Positions 43,903-53,949 of a stretch of DNA of 64,000 bases are shown piece after piece. This DNA comes from JBDLRH01 sp039800165. Its GTDB lineage: Bacteria > Pseudomonadota > Gammaproteobacteria > Burkholderiales > Burkholderiaceae_C. The first letter of the stretch is position 1. Every line of letters starts with the position of its first letter. Made by a program: the position numbers and the translations under genes. The stretch lies in NCBI GenBank assembly GCA_039800165.1, contig JBDLRH010000042.1:1-64000 (forward strand), in the 5' to 3' direction. The notes below the pieces were generated by a model. That model was not told the origin of the DNA and did not search any database. It saw only the letters and a list, made by a program, of their open reading frames with translations.

Positions 43903-43994
43903 CCACGTCCTTCACAGTGAGACCGCGTGAAGAACCTTCCCTCGCCGAAGCCGGCGCATGCCCCTCCCCGGGACAGATGCCTGTGTGACAGCAA
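43871..43994 (-). ncRNA. candidate small RNA ending at the leftward terminator
   Basis: The 268-bp gap between glnS and macA has a strong leftward terminator with no gene to serve. A TATCAA hexamer at 44006-44001 (minus strand) could be its -10, giving a transcript of about 125 nt. Internal hairpins are visible: GCCG/CGGC around 43945-43956 and CTTCAC/GTGAAG around 43910-43932. It does not look like SRP RNA, 6S RNA or a riboswitch I know. The alternative is an attenuated long leader of glnS. The 5' end is a guess. Confidence 0.35.
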
Positions 43995-44096
43995 GCTTTC
44001 TTGATACGGTGAATCGGCAGGACTGGATTCAGGTTGAGGCCGGATTTTTGTAACAGCGCGAGGGGCGGTCTTTGCGGAGGCTTGACAGGGGCTGCC

Positions 44097-44102
44097 TAGA
44101 AT
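44097..44102 (+). promoter_or_regulatory. candidate -10 element of macA (leaderless)
   Basis: TAGAAT overlaps the first possible ATG (44101) and lies 7 nt before the second in-frame ATG (44110). If it is the -10, the real start is 44110 and the mRNA is leaderless. TTGACA at 44082 is only 9 bp away, too close to be its -35. Confidence 0.35.
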
Positions 44103-44109
44103 GACCCGC

Positions 44110-46299
44110 ATGAAGCACACGATGCGTTGGCTGCTGGCCGCCGTGCTGGCCGGAGGGGTCGCTGCCGGCGGCTGGTGGTGGTGGCAGGCGGCGCAGCGCG
44201 CCGATGCGGTGCAGTACCGCACTGCCAAGATCGAGCGCGGGCCGCTGCAGGCCACGGTGTCGGCCAGCGGCGCGGTCAATCCGGTGACGCAGGTGGCGGT
44301 GAGCACCCAGGTGTCGGGCCAGGTGCGCGATCTGTTCGTGGACTTCAACTCCGAAGTGCGTGCCGGGCAATTGATCGCGCAAATCGACCCCGAAACCTTC
44401 GAGTACCGGGTGCGCCAGGCGCAGGCCGATGTGGATGCTGCCCGCGCGGCGGTGCTGACCGCGCAGGCCAACACCGCAGCCGCCCGTGCCGCCCTGTCGC
44501 GCGCAAGGGTCGACCTCACCGAGGCGCAGCGCGACCTGGAGCGCAAGCAAAGCCTGGCCGACCGGCAGTTCATCGCGCAAAGCGAGGCCGACCGGGCCCG
44601 CGCGCTGGTGAACACCGCCGGCGAGAACGTGAAGTCGGCCGAGGCGCAGGTGGGCGTGACCGAGGCGCAGGTGCAAAGCGCACGCGCCAACGTGGCCCAG
44701 CGCGAGGCGCAGCTGGCCTCGGCCCGGGTGGACCTGGCGCGCACCCGCATCACGTCGCCCGTCAATGGCATCGTGATCAAGCGTGCGGTCGAGCGCGGCC
44801 AGACGGTGGCGGCCAGCCTGCAGGCACCCGAGCTGTTCGTGATTGCGCAGAACCTGCAGGACATGCAGGTGGATGCCAGCATCGACGAGAGCGATGTGGG
44901 CCGCATCCGCGTGGGGCAGAAAGCGACCTTCACCGTCGACGCGTTCCCCGGCCAGAACTTCGAGGGCACGGTCAACCAGGTGCGCAAGGCGGCGCAGAAC
45001 GTGGCCAACGTGATCACCTACGTTGCGGTGATCCGCTTTTCCAACACCGCCGAGCGGCTGCTGCCGGGCATGACCGCTAACGTGCGGGTGGTGACCGACC
45101 AGCGCGAGAGCGTGCTGAAGGTACCCAACGCCGCGCTGCGGGTGCGCATCGCAGGCGTGGAGCCGGCGGCAGCACCCGCATCGGGCGCGTCGTCGCCCGT
45201 GCCACCCGCCTCAGCGCCTGCGATGCCAGCCGCGCCTTCGAGCGGCACCAGCTTCTGGCAGCCGCGCGGTCTGATCAGCGACGCGCTGGCGCAGCCTGCC
45301 GCGGGTGGGGGAGCGGGTGGTGGTGGCATGGCCGCGCTGCGCGAGCGGCTGGTGAGCGAGCTGGCGCTGAGCGCCGAGCAGCAGGCCCAGTTCGATGCGA
45401 TCGCTGCGGATCTGCGGCCGCGCTTCATGGCGCTGCGCGACGTGGCGGAGGGCGAGCGCGCTGCGGCGCGCGAAAAGCTGTCGGCAGAGATGCGCAGCCG
45501 CATCACCGCGATGCTGACGACAGCGCAAAAGGAAAAGTACGCGCAGATGCAGGCACAGGCCCAAGCCCAAGCACAGGGGCAGGGTCCATCTGCCAGCCGC
45601 GCCGCAGGGCCGGGTGGCAGCACGGGCGCAGCGCCCAAGGCCGGGGCTGGAACATCGCCAGCCGCGCCACAGGCTTCGGCATCCGCATCAGCATCAGGTT
45701 CCGCACCTGCCCCCGCTGCCGCCCCGGCAACAGCGGGCAGCGCTGCGGGCGCCAACACGCTGCCCATGCCCAGTGGCGGCATTGCGCCGCCGATCGCCGG
45801 TGCCGGGCCGCTGGTCGAAACGCGCAACCGCCTGGTGAGCGAACTGCGCATGGGCGCAGAGCAGGCGGCCAGGCTCGATGCGATCTATGAGGCGGCGCGT
45901 CCGCGCTTCATGGCGCTGCGTGACCTGCCGGCCGAAGAACGGCCCAAGGCGCGCGAGCGCATCAGCGGCGACGTGCGTGCCCAGATCACCGAGATCCTGT
46001 CGCCGGCGCAAAAGGCGCGCTACGCTGCCCTGCAGGCCGAGAACGCAGGCCGCCAGGCCACCCGCGGCCGCATCTTCCTGCTGGGCGCCGACGGCAAGCC
46101 GCGCGCCTACAACGTGCGCCTGGGCATCAGCGACGGCACGATGACCGAGCTGATCGTCGCGCCCAATTCGCCGGACGCGCAGGCGCTGGTGGAAGGCGCG
46201 CAGGTGATCATCGGCACGGTGGGTGGGCCCGGTGGTGCGGGCGGGCCGGGTGGGGCGTCGGGCGCGCCGCGTTCCAGCGGCCCGCGCCTGCCGTTCTGA
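44110..46299 (+). CDS. macA: MacA-type periplasmic adaptor with two inserted LTXXQ-like modules
   Basis: This membrane-fusion protein of a MacAB-type exporter has an N-terminal membrane anchor (MRWLLAAVLAGGVAAGGWWWW), lipoyl halves around SGQVRDLFVDFNSEVRAGQLIAQIDPETFEYRV and ARTRITSPVNGIVIKRAVERGQTV, a long alpha-helical hairpin and beta-barrel domain to about residue 355. Instead of ending near 400 residues as usual, it then has an Ala/Pro linker and two 71-residue helical modules (413-483 and 574-644, counted from 44101) 38/71 identical to each other, each ending in an LTxxQ-like motif. The adaptor's last strand (GRIFLLGADGKPRAYNVRLGISDG) follows the second module. The start may also be 44101. 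It is followed by its ATPase and permease. Confidence 0.9.
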   Translation: MKHTMRWLLAAVLAGGVAAGGWWWWQAAQRADAVQYRTAKIERGPLQATVSASGAVNPVTQVAVSTQVSGQVRDLFVDFNSEVRAGQLIAQIDPETFEYRVRQAQADVDAARAAVLTAQANTAAARAALSRARVDLTEAQRDLERKQSLADRQFIAQSEADRARALVNTAGENVKSAEAQVGVTEAQVQSARANVAQREAQLASARVDLARTRITSPVNGIVIKRAVERGQTVAASLQAPELFVIAQNLQDMQVDASIDESDVGRIRVGQKATFTVDAFPGQNFEGTVNQVRKAAQNVANVITYVAVIRFSNTAERLLPGMTANVRVVTDQRESVLKVPNAALRVRIAGVEPAAAPASGASSPVPPASAPAMPAAPSSGTSFWQPRGLISDALAQPAAGGGAGGGGMAALRERLVSELALSAEQQAQFDAIAADLRPRFMALRDVAEGERAAAREKLSAEMRSRITAMLTTAQKEKYAQMQAQAQAQAQGQGPSASRAAGPGGSTGAAPKAGAGTSPAAPQASASASASGSAPAPAAAPATAGSAAGANTLPMPSGGIAPPIAGAGPLVETRNRLVSELRMGAEQAARLDAIYEAARPRFMALRDLPAEERPKARERISGDVRAQITEILSPAQKARYAALQAENAGRQATRGRIFLLGADGKPRAYNVRLGISDGTMTELIVAPNSPDAQALVEGAQVIIGTVGGPGGAGGPGGASGAPRSSGPRLPF

Positions 46300-46307
46300 G
46301 GCCCGTC

Positions 46308-47026
46308 ATGGCCCTGATCGAAGCGCGCGACCTCACCAAGGTGTACGTCATGGGCGATCAGACGGTGCATGCGCTGCGCGGTGTGTCGCTGGACATTGCC
46401 GAAGGCGAGTTCGTTGCCATCATGGGGGCGTCGGGCTCGGGCAAGTCCACGCTGATGAACATCCTCGGATGCCTCGACCAGCCCAGCGGCGGCACCTACC
46501 GGCTGGCCGACGAGGCGGTCGAGTCGATGTCTTCGGACCAGCTCGCCTCCATCCGCAACCGGCGCATCGGCTTTGTGTTCCAGCAGTTCAACCTGCTGCC
46601 GCGCACCAGCGCGCTTGAAAACGTCGAGCTGCCGATGGTGTACGCCGGCGTGAAGGCGGCCGAGCGCAGTGCGCGTGCGCTGCAGGCGCTGCAGCGCGTG
46701 GGCCTGGGTGAGCGCACCGGCCACACGCCCGCCGAGCTCTCGGGCGGGCAGCAGCAGCGGGTGGCGATTGCGCGCGCGCTGGTGAACCAGCCGCAGCTGA
46801 TCCTGGCTGACGAGCCCACCGGCGCGCTCGATTCGCAGACCAGCGAAGACATCATGAAGCTGCTGTCCGCGCTCAATGCACAGGGCATGACGGTGGTGCT
46901 GGTCACGCATGAATCGGACATTGCCGCCTGGGCGCGCCGGCGCATCGTGTTTCGCGACGGCCGCATCCTGGAAGACGTGGTGCAGCCGCCGCTGCATGGC
47001 GCCGCTGCCGCACAGGGAGAGGCGGC

Positions 47027-47030
<4 letters not shown>
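46308..47030 (+). CDS. MacB-type ABC transporter ATP-binding protein
   Basis: This 240-residue ATPase has the Walker A motif GASGSGKST, Q-loop VFQQFNLLPRTSALENVELPM, signature LSGGQQQRVAIARAL, Walker B LILADEPTGALD and the H-loop His in LVTHESD. It belongs to the LolD/MacB family. In E. coli MacB this domain is fused to the permease; here it is a separate gene that overlaps the permease start by 4 nt. With macA it should power export of a peptide, lipid or small molecule across the envelope. No TolC-like gene is nearby. Confidence 0.93.
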
Positions 47031-48259
<1,229 letters not shown>

Positions 48260-48281
48260 CGGCAGGTGCCGCAGCCGTTCG

Positions 48282-49637
48282 CTAGAACAGCTCGATCTTC
48301 GGCCCGCCGCCGCCGGCAACCGCCAGCTGCGGCTCGGGTATGGCCGGCTCGCTGACCGCCGGCGACAGGTGGCGTGCGGCCACATTGCCGATGGCTGCAG
48401 TGCGTGGCGCACCGCCCATGGCCTCTTCGTGCACCGCACGCTGCTCATGGCTCACATAGTTGGTGGACCACTTGTCGAGCAGCTCGCGCAGCTTCTGAGG
48501 CGGCGGCGGTGCATCGTCGCCCACCAGCTCGTACAGTGCGGCGGCATGCTGGCGCAGCGCACCGAGTGCCGACTCGACCTGCTCGAGCAGCTGGCGGTTG
48601 ACATCCTGGAACTGCATCTGACCCAGCGCGTTCACGATGTCGTTGCGCACCGTCTGCATCTCCTGGTCCATCTCGCCCGACAGCGACACCATGTAGGGCA
48701 CCAGCTCGCAGAGCTTGCCGCCCATGGCGCTGATGGTCTCGGCCAGTTCGTCGATCTCGTGACCACCGTCGCGCGCATCCATGCGGCTTGCAGCGCTGAG
48801 CTCACCGTCAATGGCATTGGCCACGCTGGAGATGCCGTCTTCGATCTGCTTGGCCGCCTCGTTGGTCAGGCTGGAGAGGCGGCGCACTTCGGCAGCCACC
48901 ACCTTGAAGCCGGCGCCCTCCTGCCCGGCGCGTGCAGCCTCGATGGCGGCGTTGATCGCCAGCAGGTTGGTCTGGCGCGCGATCACCGAAATCTGCTCGG
49001 CCACCGGCATGAGCTGGCGCACCTGTGCCACCACATGGCCGATGCGCTCCTGGTTCTGGTGCCGTGCCTCGAGGAAGCGGCTGCGCGTTTCGCGCAGCGA
49101 CAGCACCGCCTCGCTGTGGCGCTGCGCATCGGTCAGCGAATCCTGCGACAGCGCCTGGCTGCGGTCCACCGCGCTCAGTACCTTGCCGTGCAAGGCGGTG
49201 CTGATGTCATGGATGTGGCTCAGGCGCTGCACCATCTCGAGCACCGCCGTCTCGGAGGTGCGGATGGTCACCTGCACCTGCTTTTGCAGGATGGTGAAGC
49301 ACTTCTCGAGCACCGCCAGCTCTTCGGACAGCAGGCTCGGGATTTCGCCGGGCGGCTTGCCGAACGGAACGCGCGCTTCGAGCGCCAGCGTCATGAAGAT
49401 GCCGCCGAGCACGGCGCCGGCCACCACCTGCGCGGTCACCACCTCGGGCCACAGCCACTGCGCAGCGACCAGCGCCGCCACGCCTGCGGCCACCACCAGC
49501 ATGCGGTGCTTGACCCGTTGCAGCAGCGCCTTCCAGCGCATGCCGCCGCTGGCCGGTGCCGGCATCGCGGCAGCGCCAGGTGACGGTGCGTCGGCAGCAT
49601 CGCCCGGTGCCGGGGTGCGCTCGTCGTGGTGTGGCAT
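48282..49637 (-). CDS. methyl-accepting chemotaxis protein with two membrane helices and no periplasmic domain
   Basis: From the ATG at 49637 (GAGGAAC upstream) this is a 451-residue receptor. After a Pro/Ala-rich start come two adjacent membrane helices (MLVVAAGVAALVAAQWLWPEV and VVAGAVLGGIFMTLAL) with almost no loop, so it cannot sense through a periplasmic domain. The signalling hairpin tip is ARQTNLLAINAAIEAARAGQEGAGFKVVAAEVRRLSS near residue 235. No HAMP domain is obvious. The C-terminal tail is Pro-rich. It is the last gene of the chemosensory operon. A GTG at 49658 overlapping the previous stop is an alternative start. Confidence 0.88.
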   Translation of the reverse strand: MPHHDERTPAPGDAADAPSPGAAAMPAPASGGMRWKALLQRVKHRMLVVAAGVAALVAAQWLWPEVVTAQVVAGAVLGGIFMTLALEARVPFGKPPGEIPSLLSEELAVLEKCFTILQKQVQVTIRTSETAVLEMVQRLSHIHDISTALHGKVLSAVDRSQALSQDSLTDAQRHSEAVLSLRETRSRFLEARHQNQERIGHVVAQVRQLMPVAEQISVIARQTNLLAINAAIEAARAGQEGAGFKVVAAEVRRLSSLTNEAAKQIEDGISSVANAIDGELSAASRMDARDGGHEIDELAETISAMGGKLCELVPYMVSLSGEMDQEMQTVRNDIVNALGQMQFQDVNRQLLEQVESALGALRQHAAALYELVGDDAPPPPQKLRELLDKWSTNYVSHEQRAVHEEAMGGAPRTAAIGNVAARHLSPAVSEPAIPEPQLAVAGGGGPKIELF

Positions 49638-49654
49638 GCGTGCGTTCCTCGGGC

Positions 49655-50026
49655 TCACAGCGTGGGAATGACCTGCCGGATCACCTTGAGCAGGTCATCG
49701 CCGCCGATCGGCTTGACCAGCCAGCCGGTGGCGCCCTTCTTCTTGGCCTCGTCGCGCAGCGCGATCTGGCTTTCGGTAGTCAGCGCGAGAATCGGCGTGA
49801 AGCGCAGCAGCTTGCGCGCCTCGCCGATCAGCGTGATGCCGTCCATATTGGGCATGTTGATGTCGGTGATCACCAGGTCGGGCTTGGTGCCGCTCTTGAT
49901 CTTGGCGATCGCCTGCACGCCGTCGGGCGCGGTTTCGACCTTGAAGCCGCTGATGGTCAGCGTGCTCTTGAGGCTCATCAGCATGGTGGCCGAGTCGTCG
50001 ACCAGCAGCACGGTCTTGGCACTCAT
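49655..50026 (-). CDS. CheY-like response regulator (receiver only), second of the operon
   Basis: This 123-residue receiver has the acidic pair in LLVDDSATM, the phospho-acceptor Asp in LVITDINMPNMDGITL (residue 53), Thr in ALTTESQ and the Lys in WLVKPIGGDDL. It resembles regulators next to STAS genes in non-flagellar chemosensory clusters, for example PilH or TcpY-like forms. It overlaps the STAS gene by 4 nt (ATGA). The output partner is unknown. Confidence 0.93.
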   Translation of the reverse strand: MSAKTVLLVDDSATMLMSLKSTLTISGFKVETAPDGVQAIAKIKSGTKPDLVITDINMPNMDGITLIGEARKLLRFTPILALTTESQIALRDEAKKKGATGWLVKPIGGDDLLKVIRQVIPTL

Positions 50027-50274
50027 GTCGGGCTCCTGCCGGGGGCGGCGTCGCGTTCAAGGATGCGTGCGATCCACGGGTCCGAGGGCTGGCCCTGCAG
50101 CGGCGGGCGCAGCGCCAGCAGCACCTGCAGCACCGAGGCATGCATCGATTCGCACATGGACAGGTTAACGGCCGTTTCGGGCTGTTCCTTGAGCCGGTTC
50201 TGCAGCGACTCGGCCTCCTCGACCACCACCACGCCTTCGAGCGCGGCCTGGTCCTGGGTGTACTGGATGCTCAT
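50023..50274 (-). CDS. STAS-domain-like protein (anti-sigma factor antagonist type)
   Basis: This very small protein of 83 residues shows the STAS core pattern in shortened form: a loop-helix segment VNLSMCESMHASVLQVLLALRPPLQ that resembles the conserved Ser-bearing helix of anti-anti-sigma proteins. It overlaps cheA by 4 nt and the regulator downstream by 4 nt. STAS proteins paired with CheY regulators occur in several non-canonical chemosensory systems. The assignment is by pattern and position, so it is tentative. Confidence 0.6.
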   Translation of the reverse strand: MSIQYTQDQAALEGVVVVEEAESLQNRLKEQPETAVNLSMCESMHASVLQVLLALRPPLQGQPSDPWIARILERDAAPGRSPT

Positions 50275-52628
50275 GACACGAGGTCCTTCGGGTTGAGGAT
50301 GAGCAGCACGCTGCCGTCGCCCATCAGGGCGGTGCCGGCAAAGTGCGTGAGGCCTGCCAGCACGCCGTCCAGCGGCTTCAAGATGATGTCGGTGGTGCCG
50401 CGGAATTCGTCGACGATGAAGCCCACGTTGCCCTGCGGCAGCCGGCACACCAGCACCGCCAGCTCGCCGGCTTCGTTGGCCAGCGGCTCGGCCTCGTCGC
50501 CCAGCAGTTCATTGAGCGGCCGCAGCGGCACGATGCGCCCGCGCAGCACCACCGTCATCGCCTGCTTGAAGCGGTGGATGTCGTCGCGGTGCACCCGCAC
50601 CGTCTCGACGATCAGGCTCATCGGCACGCCGAAGCGCGCGCCGTGGCTCTCGACGATCATCACGTTGGTGACGGCCATCGACAGCGGCAGCGACAGCGTG
50701 ATGGCGGTGCCCTTACCGCGTTCGCTGGACAGCGTGACCGTGCCGCCCACGCGCTCGACGGCGGTGCGCACCACGTCCATGCCCACGCCGCGGCCCGACA
50801 GGTCCGACACCTGCTCGGCGGTGGAAAAGCCCGGCAGGAAGACCAGCTGCACCGTCTCGTGCTCGGACAGGCTGCCGGCGCCGTCGGCGGTGATCAGGCC
50901 GCGCTCGATGGCCTTGGCGCGCACCCGGTCGGTGTCGATGCCCGCGCCGTCGTCGCTGATCTCCAGGATCACCTGGTCCGACTCCTGGCGGGCGCTGACC
51001 TTCAGCGTCCCGGTGGGCGACTTGCCGGCCGCCACGCGCACCGCAGCGGTCTCCAGGCCGTGGTCAAGGCTGTTGCGCAGGATGTGGATCAGCGGATCGG
51101 CCAGCGCCTCGATCACGTTCTTGTCTGCTTCGGTCTCGTCGCCTTCGATGACGAGCTCGACCTCCTTGCCCAGGCGGCGCGAGATGTCGCGCACCAGCCG
51201 CGGAAAGCGCTGGAAGATCACGCCCACCGGCATCATGCGCACCTGCATGATGGCGCTTTGCATGTCCTCGGAGATGCGGTTGATCACCGAGTACTGCGTC
51301 TTGATCTCGCGTGCCAGTTCACGCTGGCCAAACACCGTCTCGGCGCGGTGGGCCAGGTAGGGCAGGCCGTTCTTGGCCACCACCATCTCGCCGATCAGGT
51401 CCATCAGGTGGTCGATCTTCTCCTGCGCGATCTTGAGCACCTTCTGGCCCTTGTCGCCGCCGCCACTGCCGCTGCCACCCCCTTCGCCGCGCTCGCGCCG
51501 GCCGCCGCCGCCGTCGGCAGCATCGGCGCCCTCGGGGCCAGCGGCCTGGGCCTCGTCGTCTTGCGGCGGGTGCGACTGCGCCCAACGCACCAGGTCGGCG
51601 GCGCTGGTGGCTGCGTTCATCGACGCCAGCCAGTCGGCCGAGGGCGGCGTGCCGTGCAGTCCTTCGTGCAGCTGCGCCAGCGTGCGCCGCACCGCTGCCA
51701 CCGTGCCCGGCAGCACATCGTCTGCGCCCAGCGTGCGCTGCTGGTCGGCCCACAGCTCGCGGCTGCGGGTCAGCAGCAGCTGGCGCGCCGGGTCCGGGCC
51801 GCTGCTGCCGGCGCTGTCGTCAGTGCTTGCCGCGCCTGCGGGCTTGCCCGTGGCGCTGGTGGCGTCGGCCGCGTCATCGTCGCGTGCCAGCGCCAGCGGA
51901 ACAATCTCGACCTGTTCGGGCACATAGCGGAAGTGGTCTTCCACATAGGCCGGCGGCGAGCTGGTCACCAGCGTGAAGGCCAGGTTGCTCTGGTAGCAGT
52001 CGAAGTCTTCGCGGGCGGGCCACGGTTGGATGGCCGCCACCTCCAGGTGCAGCAGGCCGGGCGTGGCGCTGGCCAGGCGCAGCGGGTCCTCGCCCTTGAA
52101 GAAGCATTCGGGCTCGGGCTGGTAGCGCACCACGGTGGAGGACGGATCGAAGCCGGTGTTGGCGCGTGCAAAGGCCACCAGCCAGTCGGGCGGCGGCACG
52201 CGCACCGGCGCCGCAGTGGCCACCTCGGGCTTGGCTGCGCCCTGCATGCACTGGCGCAGCGCCTTGCCCAGCGCATCGGCACGCGCCTGGTGCTCGGCAG
52301 GGATGCCGCCCTGCTGCTCGATCGAGTCCACCAGTTCGGTGATCAGGTCCAGCGCGTCGAGCATGGTGTCGGCGATCTGGTTGGTGTAGGACAGCTTGCG
52401 GTGGCGCACCTGGTCGAGTACGTCCTCGGCGGCATGCACCACCGTCTCGAGCGGCCCGAATTCGAACAGGCCGCAGTTGCCCTTGAGCGTGTGGACCGAG
52501 CGGAACAGGTCGTTGAGCAGGTCGGCGTCGTCGGGCGTGCGCTCCACCTCGAGCAGGCGCTGGCCGATGCGCTCGATGCAGTCGCGCGCCTCGACGACGA
52601 ATTGGTCAAGCAGTTCGTGCTGGCTCAT
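50271..52628 (-). CDS. cheA: chemotaxis histidine kinase CheA (non-canonical middle domain)
   Basis: The 785-residue kinase begins with an Hpt domain (SVHTLKGNCGLFEFGPLE, phospho-accepting His46). The usual CheY-binding P2 domain is not recognisable; residues about 150-360 hold an unfamiliar region (DPLRLASATPGLLHLEV, FRYVPEQVEIVPL). Dimerisation helices (KVLKIAQEKIDHLMDLIGEMVVAKNGL), the HATPase domain (PLIHILRNSLDHGLE N-box, DDGAGIDTDRVR, GRGVGMDVVRTAVERVGG) and a CheW-like domain follow. An acidic, Gly-rich linker precedes the dimerisation domain. It overlaps the cheY stop by 4 nt. Its targets are the two CheY-like regulators of the operon. Confidence 0.95.
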   Translation of the reverse strand: MSQHELLDQFVVEARDCIERIGQRLLEVERTPDDADLLNDLFRSVHTLKGNCGLFEFGPLETVVHAAEDVLDQVRHRKLSYTNQIADTMLDALDLITELVDSIEQQGGIPAEHQARADALGKALRQCMQGAAKPEVATAAPVRVPPPDWLVAFARANTGFDPSSTVVRYQPEPECFFKGEDPLRLASATPGLLHLEVAAIQPWPAREDFDCYQSNLAFTLVTSSPPAYVEDHFRYVPEQVEIVPLALARDDDAADATSATGKPAGAASTDDSAGSSGPDPARQLLLTRSRELWADQQRTLGADDVLPGTVAAVRRTLAQLHEGLHGTPPSADWLASMNAATSAADLVRWAQSHPPQDDEAQAAGPEGADAADGGGGRRERGEGGGSGSGGGDKGQKVLKIAQEKIDHLMDLIGEMVVAKNGLPYLAHRAETVFGQRELAREIKTQYSVINRISEDMQSAIMQVRMMPVGVIFQRFPRLVRDISRRLGKEVELVIEGDETEADKNVIEALADPLIHILRNSLDHGLETAAVRVAAGKSPTGTLKVSARQESDQVILEISDDGAGIDTDRVRAKAIERGLITADGAGSLSEHETVQLVFLPGFSTAEQVSDLSGRGVGMDVVRTAVERVGGTVTLSSERGKGTAITLSLPLSMAVTNVMIVESHGARFGVPMSLIVETVRVHRDDIHRFKQAMTVVLRGRIVPLRPLNELLGDEAEPLANEAGELAVLVCRLPQGNVGFIVDEFRGTTDIILKPLDGVLAGLTHFAGTALMGDGSVLLILNPKDLVS

Positions 52629-53053
52629 GCGGTCACCCCCCGCGCGGCAGCGGTGGCCGCGCCCGTGTCGCCCAGCAGCAGGGCGGCAGTCATCACCAGC
52701 GCCGCCGGGCCTGCAGGCTTGACGAGATAGCAGTTGGCGCCCGAGCCGAACGCGCGGCTCGCGTCGTGGGTGCGGGCCTCGGTGGAGACCATCATCACCG
52801 GCGCCTGTGCACGCTCGCCGGCCTGGCGGCGCAGCTCGCGGATGAAGGTGTAGCCGTCCATCTTGGGCATGTTCACGTCCACCACATACAGGTCATAGGG
52901 CGACTCGGCCTCGTTGGCCAGCGCCTTCTCGAGGGCTTCCAGCCCGTTCATCGCCTCGTCCACGGTCCAGCCGGCATCGCGCAGCACCTTGCGGTGATAC
53001 ATGCGCACGGTGGCGGCGTCGTCGACCACGAGGATGCGTTTCCCCTGGCTCAT
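52625..53053 (-). CDS. cheY: CheY-like response regulator
   Basis: This 142-residue receiver has the acidic pair in LVVDDAATVRMYH, phospho-acceptor Asp in LYVVDVNMPKMDGYTF (near residue 60), Thr/Ser in MVSTEAR and the Lys in YLVKPAGP. A short C-terminal Ala-rich tail is extra. It overlaps cheR and cheA by 4 nt each. Its position next to CheA makes it the principal phosphoacceptor. Because no flagellar motor genes are near, the output may be a pathway other than swimming. Confidence 0.92.
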   Translation of the reverse strand: MSQGKRILVVDDAATVRMYHRKVLRDAGWTVDEAMNGLEALEKALANEAESPYDLYVVDVNMPKMDGYTFIRELRRQAGERAQAPVMMVSTEARTHDASRAFGSGANCYLVKPAGPAALVMTAALLLGDTGAATAAARGVTA

Positions 53054-53949
53054 CGCTTGCCCTCCCTCGGCTTCTGGTAGACCATCGCGTCCGGGAAGCG
53101 GCGCACCGAAAACAGCGAGGTAATGCGACTCATCGACTCCGAGTGCCCCAGGCAGACGAAGCCGCCTGGCGACATGGCCTCGTACATGGCCTCGGCGGCG
53201 ACTCGGCGCGACAGGTCATCGAAATAGATCAGCAGGTTGCGGCAGAACACGATGTCGATGTCGCGGAATTTGGCGGTGTCCGCCGAGTTGGTGAGGTTGA
53301 CCCGGCTGAAGTTCACCGCATCGACGAGGTCGCGGCTGACCTGCCACTCGTTGTCGCGCAGCGGCGTGAAGTACTTCTTGAGGTACGGCTTGGGCAGGTT
53401 GCCCACCGAGCGCTGCGAATACACGCCGCGCTGCGCCGACTGCAGCACCTTGGTGTCGATGTCCGAGGACAGGATCTCGACGTCATATGAATGGATCTGC
53501 GGCCAGCGCTCCAGCAGGTAGATCGCGATCGAGTACGGCTCCTCGCCGGTGGACGACGGGATCGACCAGATCCGCACACGGCTGCCCGGCTTCTTGTGCT
53601 GCACAATCTCGTTGAGCAGGCTGTTGACCATGCAGTCGAACTGGTAGGTCTCGCGGAAGAAGTAGGTCTCGTTGACCGTCATCGCGTTGACCAGTTCCTG
53701 CATCTCCGCGCCTGCCGCCTCGAAGCGCAGGCTGGCGAAGTACTCGCGGAAGTTCAGCGCGCCGGTCTCGGCAATGCGGTCCTGCAGCCGCTTGTCGACG
53801 AAGTAGCGCTTGTTGTCGTCGAACTGGATGCCGGTCTTGCGATAGAAGAACTCGCGGAACTTGTTGAAGTCCGCGTCGCTGATCGACGCCCGCTGCGGCG
53901 GATCGGCCTCGGCCACCCCGGATGCCGGGGCACTTCGGGTGTAGGTCAT
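53050..53949 (-). CDS. cheR: chemotaxis protein methyltransferase CheR
   Basis: It methylates glutamate side chains of the receptors with S-adenosylmethionine. The 299 residues show the N-terminal helical domain (FNKFREFFYRKTGIQFDDNKRYFVDKRLQDRI), the MTVNETYFFRE motif, the SAM site WSIPSSTGEEPYSIA and FRDIDIVFCRNLLIYFD. The start ATG at 53949 overlaps the HEAT gene by 4 nt. No TPR tail is present. Confidence 0.95.
   Translation of the reverse strand: MTYTRSAPASGVAEADPPQRASISDADFNKFREFFYRKTGIQFDDNKRYFVDKRLQDRIAETGALNFREYFASLRFEAAGAEMQELVNAMTVNETYFFRETYQFDCMVNSLLNEIVQHKKPGSRVRIWSIPSSTGEEPYSIAIYLLERWPQIHSYDVEILSSDIDTKVLQSAQRGVYSQRSVGNLPKPYLKKYFTPLRDNEWQVSRDLVDAVNFSRVNLTNSADTAKFRDIDIVFCRNLLIYFDDLSRRVAAEAMYEAMSPGGFVCLGHSESMSRITSLFSVRRFPDAMVYQKPREGKR

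Noticed and set aside
43871..43994. SRP RNA, 6S RNA or a known riboswitch in the glnS-macA gap
   Set aside because: None of the conserved cores of these RNAs can be recognised; kept only as an unnamed small-RNA candidate.
44082..44102. TTGACA with TAGAAT as a standard macA promoter
   Set aside because: The two hexamers are only 9 bp apart, far too close for a sigma70 promoter; a leaderless -10 reading is preferred.
43833..45017. N-terminal extension of GlnRS upstream of 43832
   Set aside because: It runs antisense to macA and through the terminator; GlnRS homology starts at the ATG at 43832.
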